Shown: positions 57,877-64,000 of the stretch, in pieces
How the letters are laid out: each line of letters starts with the position of its first letter
Numbering within the stretch: the first letter of the stretch is position 1
Assembly (NCBI RefSeq): GCF_947501405.1
Contig: NZ_CANMVK010000003.1
Location: 186,001 to 250,000 of the forward strand
Direction of reading: 5' to 3'
Length of the DNA stretch: 64,000 nucleotides
DNA from: an uncultured Hoeflea sp.
GTDB lineage: Bacteria > Pseudomonadota > Alphaproteobacteria > Rhizobiales > Rhizobiaceae
Program-made: the position numbers and the translations under genes
Notes under the pieces: generated by a model
Databases searched by the model: none
What the model saw: only the letters and a program-made list of their open reading frames with translations
What the model was told of the DNA's origin: nothing

Positions 57877-59346
57877 TTTGCGCGTCATCTTCGCCAGCGT
57901 CTCGGCGATGATATCGATGCCGGCGGGAATTCTGGCGCTGTCGATCGAGGAGTAGGCGATCCTGAAGTTGCGGCTGCCGTCCTCGGGGTTTTGAAAGAAG
58001 AAATGGCCGGGCTCGACCAGCACACCGCGCTGCCTCAGCGCCCTTGCGAGATCTCTTGCATCGATCCGGTCAGGGGTTTTCATCCAGAAGCTGGAGCCGC
58101 CCGAGACATCCGCGCCGGCGATCTGCAGACCGTAGCGGTCAATCGCCGTCTGCATCACCTCACGCCGGCGGCGATAGGTCTGGCCCATGCGGGCGACCAA
58201 TGCGTCGAAATGACCGAGCGAGAGAAAATTCGCCACGGTGCGCTGCAAATGACCCGGCGGATGCCGGACAATCACCGTGCGCAAAGCCCGGGCCTCGCGG
58301 ATGAAGGTTTCCGAGCCGACCATGTAGCCTAGCCGTAGCCCCGGAAACAGTGATTTGGAAAACGAGCCGACATAGATCACCCGACCCTCCTCATCGAGCG
58401 ATTTGAGCGCCGGCGCAGGCGGATTGAGAAACGACATCTCGAATTCATAGTCATCCTCGACGATCAGGAAATCCTGCCGGGAAGCCATGCCGAGCAGTTG
58501 CTGACGCCGCTCGAGCGGCATGGTGACACTGGTGGGACAATGATGGCTTGGGGTGGTGAAGACCACGTCCGTGGTCTCGGGCAGCGCATCGAGCCGCATA
58601 CCGGCGTGATCGACCGGCACATTGACCACATTGCAACGCGCCAGATTGAGGGCCACCCGCAGGCCCGGATAGCCAGGATTCTCCATCACCGCTGTGCGGC
58701 GCTGGTTGAGCAGCACCTGGGCGGCCAACCACAGCGCGTTCTGTCCACCCAACGTGATCAGGATCTGTTCGGGCTTGGCCTGTATGCCACGCCGCGGCAA
58801 CGTGTTGAGCGCAATATATTTGACCAGTTCCGGATCATCGCGCTCGTAGCTGTCGGCGGTGACGATAGGGAATTCACGCTTGCCCAGCGCCTGCAGCGCG
58901 CATTGACGCCAGTTGGAATGATCGAAAATGCGCTCGTCGGCCTGACCGTAGATGAAGGGATAGGGATAGGTGCGCCAATCCACCGGCTTTTCCACCAGCA
59001 CCTGGCCGGAATAACGCTGGCCGATGGCCCGCGACCAGTCGACAGCATCCCTGGTCATCGAAGACGGAGGATCGAAGCGCGCCCGCTGCGGCGCGGTTGG
59101 CGAAACATAATAGCCCGATCTGCCCTTGGCGATCAGGTAGTCGTCTGACACCAGTTCACTGTAGGCCAGGGTCACGGTGATGCGGCTGATACCGAGATGC
59201 GCGGCGAGCTTGCGGCTCGAGGGCAGCTTGGCGCCGGGATTGAAACGACCCGAGAGGACGCCTTCGCTGATCATCCGCTGGATTTTCTGCTGCAGCGTGC
59301 CTTCGAATTTGGGGTCGAGAAAAAACGTATCTATCGGGATCGACAT
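57874..59346 (-). CDS. tauR: MocR-type regulator TauR (GntR HTH fused to aminotransferase fold)
   Basis: The product has 490 residues. N-terminal GntR winged helix (K-L-P-S-S-R-K-L-A-A-H-L-G-I-S-R-I-T-V) within residues 10-80, then a linker and a fold-type-I aminotransferase domain with I-V-E-D-D-Y-E-F-E and the PLP lysine in S-F-S-K-S-L-F-P-G-L-R-L-G-Y. TauR activates taurine genes in Rhodobacter capsulatus. It follows the taurine aminotransferase gene on the same strand. Confidence 0.87.
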   Translation of the reverse strand: MSIPIDTFFLDPKFEGTLQQKIQRMISEGVLSGRFNPGAKLPSSRKLAAHLGISRITVTLAYSELVSDDYLIAKGRSGYYVSPTAPQRARFDPPSSMTRDAVDWSRAIGQRYSGQVLVEKPVDWRTYPYPFIYGQADERIFDHSNWRQCALQALGKREFPIVTADSYERDDPELVKYIALNTLPRRGIQAKPEQILITLGGQNALWLAAQVLLNQRRTAVMENPGYPGLRVALNLARCNVVNVPVDHAGMRLDALPETTDVVFTTPSHHCPTSVTMPLERRQQLLGMASRQDFLIVEDDYEFEMSFLNPPAPALKSLDEEGRVIYVGSFSKSLFPGLRLGYMVGSETFIREARALRTVIVRHPPGHLQRTVANFLSLGHFDALVARMGQTYRRRREVMQTAIDRYGLQIAGADVSGGSSFWMKTPDRIDARDLARALRQRGVLVEPGHFFFQNPEDGSRNFRIAYSSIDSARIPAGIDIIAETLAKMTRK

Positions 59347-59525
59347 AAAGACATCCAGCCAGCCTTGGAGCGCCGCACGGAAAAGAGGGTTTTAAGACCC
59401 CGCTTTTCTGCGCGATGCTTAAAGCAGCATATCCATCGGCGCGGCGCTTAGGAAGAGCCAGGGCCAGGTCTGCCGGACATTTGGCGGATGTCTGAACACC
59501 ACCAGGCCGCCAACCAAAGCGCGCC

Positions 59526-60908
59526 CTATCCGAACACCCGGGTGAGCGCCTGGTCGACACTATCGGTGATGCGGTCGATGTCGGCTTCCGTGGCAATCAG
59601 CGCCGGGCTGAAACATAAGGTGTTGTTGAAGCCGGGCAGCGAGCGGTTGGTGGCGCCGATGATGACCCCCTGGCCCATGCAATCGGCGACGACCGCATGC
59701 ACCCGCTTTTCATCCGCAGGCTCCTTGCTTGCGCGGTCAGATACCAGTTCCGCGCCCAGGAAAAGCCCCTTGCCCCGGACATCTCCGATGACGGCGTGCT
59801 TGTCTTGGAGCGCGAGCAGGTTGTTCATCATGCGCTCGCCCATCGCCCGTGTGTTGTCGATCAGGTTTTCGTCTTCGATGATGCGCATGTTTTCAAGCGC
59901 CGCGGCTGGACCTGCGGCGCAGCCGCCAAAGGTCGAGATGTCGCGGAAGTAGGACATCGGATCATTGGCGTCATCCTTGAATTTTTCGAACACCGCTTCG
60001 GTGGTGACGGTGCAGGCGATCGCCGCGTAACCTGACGCCACACCCTTGGCCATGGTGACGAAATCCGGCTCGATGCCATAGTGCTGATAGCCGAACCACT
60101 CGCCGGTGCGTCCGACGCCGCAAACGACCTCGTCGATATGCAGCAGGATGTCGTACTTGCGGCAGATCTCCTGCACCCGCGGCCAATAGCCATCGGGCGG
60201 AGTTATCACCCCGCCGCCAGCAGTGATCGGCTCCAGACACAGCCCGCCAACAGTGTCGGGGCCCTCGCGCAGGATCACTTCCTCGATGGCGTTGGCAGCG
60301 GCTTCTCCGTAGCTTTGCGCATCGGGGAACTGGTTGCGGTATTCCAGGCAATGCGGAACCATGACGAAGCCCGGCGCCAGCGGACCGTATTGCTCGACCC
60401 GCTGCGGCTGACCGCCGGCCGAAAGCGTGGCCAGTGTGGTGCCGTGATAATCACGGTCGCGGTAAAGGATTTTGTATTTTCGGCCGCCGTGATGCCGGTG
60501 CGAGATCTGGCGGATCATCTTGAACGCCTTCTCGTTGGCTTCCGAACCGGAGTTGGAATAGTAAACCCGGCTCATGCCAGGCATCTTTTCGATCAGCTTT
60601 TGCGCAAACAGGGCGCCGGGAATCGAGCCCGCGGAATTGGCGAAGTAGTTCATCTTGACCAACTGGTCGCGCACCGCGTCGGCGATGCTTTCGCGGCCAT
60701 AACCGACATTGACCGTCCAGACACCGCCCGACACCGCATCGAGGTGCTCCTTGCCGGTGGCGTCCCACACCCGCATGCCGCGACCCTCGACCATAATACG
60801 CGGGTCAATCGTCTCGAACGGCTTGTGTTGAATCAGATGATGCCAGACATGGCTGCGGTCGGCTTCGATGATGGCCTGGATGTCATTGGCTTGGATAGGC
60901 AGATTCAT
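59526..60908 (-). CDS. tpa: Class III aminotransferase, probable taurine-pyruvate aminotransferase
   Basis: The product has 460 residues. PLP enzyme with N-S-G-S-E-A-N-E-K, H-I-D-E-V-V-C-G-V-G-R-T-G near residue 250, and the PLP lysine in T-M-A-K-G-V-A-S-G-Y. It would convert taurine and pyruvate to sulfoacetaldehyde and alanine. Taurine:2-oxoglutarate and hypotaurine aminotransferases are close relatives and cannot be excluded. The ATG at 60908 (M-N-L-P-I-Q-A-N-D) has GGGAGG upstream. Transcribed toward tauR. Confidence 0.85.
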   Translation of the reverse strand: MNLPIQANDIQAIIEADRSHVWHHLIQHKPFETIDPRIMVEGRGMRVWDATGKEHLDAVSGGVWTVNVGYGRESIADAVRDQLVKMNYFANSAGSIPGALFAQKLIEKMPGMSRVYYSNSGSEANEKAFKMIRQISHRHHGGRKYKILYRDRDYHGTTLATLSAGGQPQRVEQYGPLAPGFVMVPHCLEYRNQFPDAQSYGEAAANAIEEVILREGPDTVGGLCLEPITAGGGVITPPDGYWPRVQEICRKYDILLHIDEVVCGVGRTGEWFGYQHYGIEPDFVTMAKGVASGYAAIACTVTTEAVFEKFKDDANDPMSYFRDISTFGGCAAGPAAALENMRIIEDENLIDNTRAMGERMMNNLLALQDKHAVIGDVRGKGLFLGAELVSDRASKEPADEKRVHAVVADCMGQGVIIGATNRSLPGFNNTLCFSPALIATEADIDRITDSVDQALTRVFG

Positions 60909-60959
60909 GACGGGACCTCCCCCTGGCGGAAATGGCGCTAAACTGCGCGATCTCAGACA

Positions 60960-61016
60960 ATCGCGCCAGTTCGGCTCAATTCGATAGGGCCAGTGGACCC
61001 TATGCCGTAGGGCCAG
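60960..61016 (-). promoter_or_regulatory. Three TauR-like direct repeats upstream of tpa
   Basis: Read on the minus strand: CTGGCCCTAC (61016-61007), CTGGCCCTAT (60993-60984) and CTGGCGCGAT (60969-60960), spaced 23 and 24 bp. They lie 52-108 bp before the tpa ATG. Part of a 390-bp gene-free region (60909-61298) shared by tpa and tauA, otherwise without coding signs. Confidence 0.5.
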
Positions 61017-61105
61017 CCCGGGATACCAATACAACCCGGCGCTGACGGTCCGTACGCCGGTCTACCGCGCTGAAAGCGCCGAATAAAAGCGGTCCATGCG
61101 CCAAA

Positions 61106-61138
61106 CTGGTACACCGCGCCTTTCAGAATTGGCGCTAT
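61106..61138 (+). promoter_or_regulatory. TauR-like direct repeats upstream of tauA
   Basis: CTGGTACACC (61106) and TTGGCGCTAT (61129), 23 bp apart on the plus strand, about 160 bp before tauA. Weaker matches than on the tpa side, but with the same phase. Confidence 0.35.
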
Positions 61139-61298
61139 GGTTTTGGGTGATTGATTGTTCGACTCCAGCCCTTGACGCCACAATCAAAGTCTAAGAACGT
61201 CAAAGAAAACGGGAACAGAACCGCAGCGCTTTCGCGCTTGCGGGTATTTTGTGCAAAGCAGGCCGGACAGCGTACGGCCGCAAAACAGGGAGCGCGAC

Positions 61299-62291
61299 AT
61301 GAAACTTGCATCCAGAATGTCAACATTGCTGGCCGGCATCGCCATGGTTGCCGCCGCATCGGCCGCAAAGGCCGAAGAAATTACGGTGGCTTACTTTCTG
61401 GAATGGCCGATGCCGTTCCAATACGCCAAGGTCAACGGCCTTTATGACGAGGCGCTGGGCGTGAAGGTGAACTGGAAGTCCTTCGACGCGGGAACCGCCA
61501 TGTCGGCGGCGATGGCCTCGGGCGATATCCAGATTTCGGTAAGCCAGGGCGTACCGCCCTTCGTGGTGGCCACATCGGCCGGCCAGGACCTGCAGATCGC
61601 CGATATCGCCGTTGTCTACAATGACAACGACAATTGCGTGGTCAAGGAAGAGCTGGAAATCACCAAGGAGAACGCCAAGGAACTTGAAGGCAAGAAGGCC
61701 GGCGTGCCGATCGGTACTGCCGCGCATTACGGCTTCTTGAAGCAGATGGAACATTTCGGCGTCGACGTTTCGACGATGGAAGTGGTGGACATGGCGCCGC
61801 CGGATGGCGCTGCGGCATTCGCCCAGGGCAGCCTCGACATGGTGTGCGGCTGGGGTGGCTCGCTTCGCCGCATGACGGAGCATGGAAATGTGTTGCTGAC
61901 GGGTACGGAAAAGGACGAGATCGGCATCTCGGTCTATGACGTGACCTCGGTGCCGGCCTCCTTCGCCGCGGAAAACAGCGAATTGCTGGCCAAGTTCCTC
62001 CAGGTGACTGCCGAAATGAACGCCAAGTGGCTCACCGACTCAGCCGAGATGCTGCCAGTGATCGCCAAGGACGCCGGTATGAGCGAAGAAGACACAGCGG
62101 CGACGCTTCAAGGCTTCCAGTTCCCCACAGTTGAGGAACAGCTTTCGGACAAGTGGCTGGGCGGTGCGACCCAAGCCTTCTTGAAGGGCGTCGGCGATTT
62201 CTTCAAGGAGCAGGGCAATATCCCGGCCTCGCGCGACACCTATGACGGGGCGGTCAATAGCGGCGCGCTCCAGTCCGTCTCGCAGATGTAA
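61299..62291 (+). CDS. tauA: Taurine ABC transporter substrate-binding protein
   Basis: The product has 330 residues. Signal peptide to about residue 23 (A-A-K-A), then a NitT/TauT-type periplasmic binding protein: I-T-V-A-Y-F-L-E-W-P-M-P-F-Q-Y, F-D-A-G-T-A-M-S-A-A-M-A-S-G-D-I-Q, and C-G-W-G-G in the second lobe. A SBP_bac_3-like sulfonate role fits the tpa/tauR context. AGGGAG before the ATG. Confidence 0.9.
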   Translation: MKLASRMSTLLAGIAMVAAASAAKAEEITVAYFLEWPMPFQYAKVNGLYDEALGVKVNWKSFDAGTAMSAAMASGDIQISVSQGVPPFVVATSAGQDLQIADIAVVYNDNDNCVVKEELEITKENAKELEGKKAGVPIGTAAHYGFLKQMEHFGVDVSTMEVVDMAPPDGAAAFAQGSLDMVCGWGGSLRRMTEHGNVLLTGTEKDEIGISVYDVTSVPASFAAENSELLAKFLQVTAEMNAKWLTDSAEMLPVIAKDAGMSEEDTAATLQGFQFPTVEEQLSDKWLGGATQAFLKGVGDFFKEQGNIPASRDTYDGAVNSGALQSVSQM

Positions 62292-62310
62292 GCCAGACTG
62301 CAATCCTCCC

Positions 62311-62340
62311 GCATGGCCCGGCCTAGCCGCCGGGCCGTGC
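62311..62340 (+). other. Stable hairpin between tauA and tauB
   Basis: A 12-bp stem (GCATGGCCCGGC with GCCGGGCCGTGC, one G-U pair), loop CTAGCC, no T run. Same position and likely role as the hairpin after iseK. Confidence 0.8.
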
Positions 62341-62377
62341 ACCTCCGTCAATTGACGACCAAGTGATTGGAGCGGCC

Positions 62378-63184
62378 ATGGGCGACCTGGTTCTTGACGA
62401 CCTTTCCATGCGGTTCGACCTTCCCAATGGCGGCGCGGTACAAGCGCTGCAGAATGTCTCTTTGGAACTTGCCAAGGGCGAGTTGCTGTCGGTGCTGGGA
62501 CCATCGGGCTGCGGCAAGACAACACTTCTCAATATTGTGGCCGGGTTTCTGGCGCCCACCGACGGCTCCGTCACGCTTAATGGCCACAAGGTCAGCGGAC
62601 CGGCGGCAGAGCGCGGCATGGTGTTCCAGCAAGGCGCGCTGTTTGAATGGATGAGCGTGCGGCGCAACATTTCTTTCGGGCCCGACATGGCCGGCAAACC
62701 GGCATCTGAGACCGAGCCGGTGGTCGATCACCTGCTGCGCACGGTGGGCCTGCAGGATTTCGGCGACAAGATGATCTATGAATTGTCGGGCGGTATGCAG
62801 CAGCGCGTGGCGCTGGCGCGGTGCCTGGCCAACGACCCCGATGTGATCTTGATGGACGAGCCGCTGGGGGCGCTCGATGCCTTGACCCGGGAGAAGATGC
62901 AGGGCCTGGTGCTCAAACTCTGGAAGGAAACCGGCAAAACCATCATTTTGATTACCCATTCGGTGGAAGAGGCCCTGTTGCTGGGCGAACGCCTCCTGGT
63001 GATGGCGCCGCGGCCGGGCCGGATCCACAAGGAATACCGGCTGCCATTTGCCGAGATGGGCGTCGGCCAGGATTTGCGGATGGTCAAGAAAGAGAAGGAG
63101 TTCGGCGAACGCCGTGAGGAAATCCTCAGCATGATCTGGGATATGGAGGAAGAAATCATGGGCCGGCAGGAGGAACCGGCATGA
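62378..63184 (+). CDS. tauB: Taurine ABC transporter ATP-binding protein
   Basis: The product has 268 residues. Walker A G-P-S-G-C-G-K-T-T near residue 43, Q-loop V-F-Q-Q-G, signature L-S-G-G-M-Q-Q-R, Walker B V-I-L-M-D-E-P-L-G-A-L-D and H-loop I-T-H-S-V-E-E-A. The ATG at 62378 follows GGAG; a GTG 15 bp upstream is unlikely. Its stop overlaps tauC (ATGA). Confidence 0.94.
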   Translation: MGDLVLDDLSMRFDLPNGGAVQALQNVSLELAKGELLSVLGPSGCGKTTLLNIVAGFLAPTDGSVTLNGHKVSGPAAERGMVFQQGALFEWMSVRRNISFGPDMAGKPASETEPVVDHLLRTVGLQDFGDKMIYELSGGMQQRVALARCLANDPDVILMDEPLGALDALTREKMQGLVLKLWKETGKTIILITHSVEEALLLGERLLVMAPRPGRIHKEYRLPFAEMGVGQDLRMVKKEKEFGERREEILSMIWDMEEEIMGRQEEPA

Positions 63185-64000
63185 TCGTCTTTCTCATCTA
63201 TGTCGCGATTTTCGCGCTCGCCTATATCGCCTATCGCGCCTGGGACCGCTCGCAAGAACACCGGCATGATTTCACAAGCCTGAAGACCGTTACCTTCGGC
63301 GATGAAAGCGCGGTGTCCGCCAATCGTTTCGGCTCGGTGGTATCGATCGTGGCGCTGTTCGCAATCTGGGGCGCGTTCACAGGTTCGGTGATCACCCCGC
63401 TGCATGTGCCAGGTCCATTTGTCGGCGACACCAGTTTTTCCTACACCGCGCGCAATGCGGCGGGTGAGACCGACGACGCCACCGTGGCCGTCCGCGTCTT
63501 CAAGGTTGGCGAGGACGTTCCGCTTCCCGAAGTGGACGCCAATGCCGATGGCTTTGCGGTTGATGACGCGCTCAAGATTGGCGCCTGGCGTTCAAGCCTT
63601 GGCCGGCCACACGAGAACGACATCGGCGGCGACCAGGAAGGCTACAGCGTCATCGCGATTGACGGACAGGCAATCGCTCCGGGCGAAACGGTGCGATTTT
63701 CCGACGGCTTGATCACCATGACCGCCAAGGGCAGCCTATCGATCAAGCCGGATACGGGTTGGCAGATGGAGCCGATCTGGCTGCCAGCGCCCGAAGCGGT
63801 AGTATCCGCCATGGTGAAAATAGCTGTCGATGGCTACAAGAACGTCTCGTTATGGGAACATCTCGGCTACTCGCTCGGGCGGGTGCTTCTAGGGTTCGCC
63901 ATCGGCAGCATTGTCGGCATTCCGCTCGGCTACGCCATGGGTCTGTCCAACTGGTTTCGCGGCTGGTTCGACCCGATTGTTGAGTTCATGCGTCCGGTGC
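63181..64000 (+). CDS. tauC: Taurine ABC permease TauC with large extra N-terminal domain (3' end missing)
   Basis: At least 273 codons, open to the window edge. First helix at residues 1-18, a second hydrophobic segment near 50-66, then about 130 residues of beta-rich, probably periplasmic sequence (F-S-Y-T-A-R-N-A-A-G-E-T-D-D-A-T-V-A-V-R-V reads like an Ig/cadherin-type strand pair). The permease core begins near residue 200: W-L-P-A-P-E-A-V, W-E-H-L-G-Y-S-L-G-R-V, G-I-P-L-G-Y-A-M-G, E-F-M-R-P. E. coli TauC starts at about this point. ATG overlaps the tauB stop. Confidence 0.88.
   Translation, partial: MIVFLIYVAIFALAYIAYRAWDRSQEHRHDFTSLKTVTFGDESAVSANRFGSVVSIVALFAIWGAFTGSVITPLHVPGPFVGDTSFSYTARNAAGETDDATVAVRVFKVGEDVPLPEVDANADGFAVDDALKIGAWRSSLGRPHENDIGGDQEGYSVIAIDGQAIAPGETVRFSDGLITMTAKGSLSIKPDTGWQMEPIWLPAPEAVVSAMVKIAVDGYKNVSLWEHLGYSLGRVLLGFAIGSIVGIPLGYAMGLSNWFRGWFDPIVEFMRPV

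Noticed and set aside
63181-63780. A separate small membrane protein gene between tauB and tauC, fused by sequencing error
   Set aside because: The frame is continuous, the ATG overlaps tauB as ATGA, and no stop or start signal occurs near the beginning of the permease core.

Overview
The window is high-GC, densely coded chromosomal DNA from an alphaproteobacterium of the order Rhizobiales (Hyphomicrobiales). The order is shown by the housekeeping set and its arrangement: hslU-hslV with hisBHAFE and coaA, pckA beside chvI-chvG-hprK, an incomplete PTS, ahcY followed by divL, addBA-trxA, and trpFBA-accD-folC. From memory this is the block found near the chromosomal origin in Agrobacterium and Sinorhizobium. 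The sulfonate genes at the right end suggest a marine or saline relative (Hoeflea-like); that is inference only. No tRNA, rRNA, insertion sequence, prophage or CRISPR array was seen.

Layout. 1-1000: left edge of a Tad pilus locus, with two nearly identical Flp pilin genes and the start of a prepilin peptidase gene. 1200-5400: secB and fxsA on the minus strand, then a timA-mltA-smr-XRE operon on the plus strand. 5400-10200: minus-strand DUF1402, hslU, a membrane protein, a GNAT acetyltransferase and hslV. 10390-15240: the histidine operon hisB-DUF2628-hisH-hisA-hisF-hisE and coaA, with a degenerate copy of the hisF 5' end wedged between hisA and hisF. 15300-20340: PAP2 protein, then minus-strand AlkB, LysM protein, ArfB, nitroreductase and pckA. 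20680-24540: the ChvI/ChvG two-component system joined to HprK, EIIA-Man and HPr. 24660-28800: ahcY behind a palindromic operator, and divL with tyrosine in place of the phospho-acceptor histidine. 28800-38250: a TsaE-AmgK fusion, murU, addB, addA and trxA. 38385-43500: minus-strand folC, accD and trpABF. 43600-48650: metallopeptidase, DUF2852 protein, PHB depolymerase, a reductase/epimerase-like protein and a divergent LysR regulator.

48750-64000 is the accessory part. A DegT-type aminotransferase is followed by what reads as one C2-sulfonate island. An IclR regulator (IseR-like) diverges from a GMC dehydrogenase (IseJ-like), a three-gene TRAP transporter (IseKLM-like) and xsc. Then come tauR and a taurine aminotransferase on the minus strand and tauABC on the plus strand, running off the window. 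Isethionate (by oxidation) and taurine (by transamination) would both give sulfoacetaldehyde, which Xsc converts to acetyl phosphate and sulfite. Short CTGG-type direct repeats about 23 bp apart lie upstream of xsc, tpa and tauA, suggesting TauR couples the two branches.

The strongest points for follow-up are the TauC permease with a long extra N-terminal domain, the shared TauR-like repeats, the hisF' relic, and the TsaE-AmgK/MurU arrangement. Everything here was read by eye from sequence; no database search was run.
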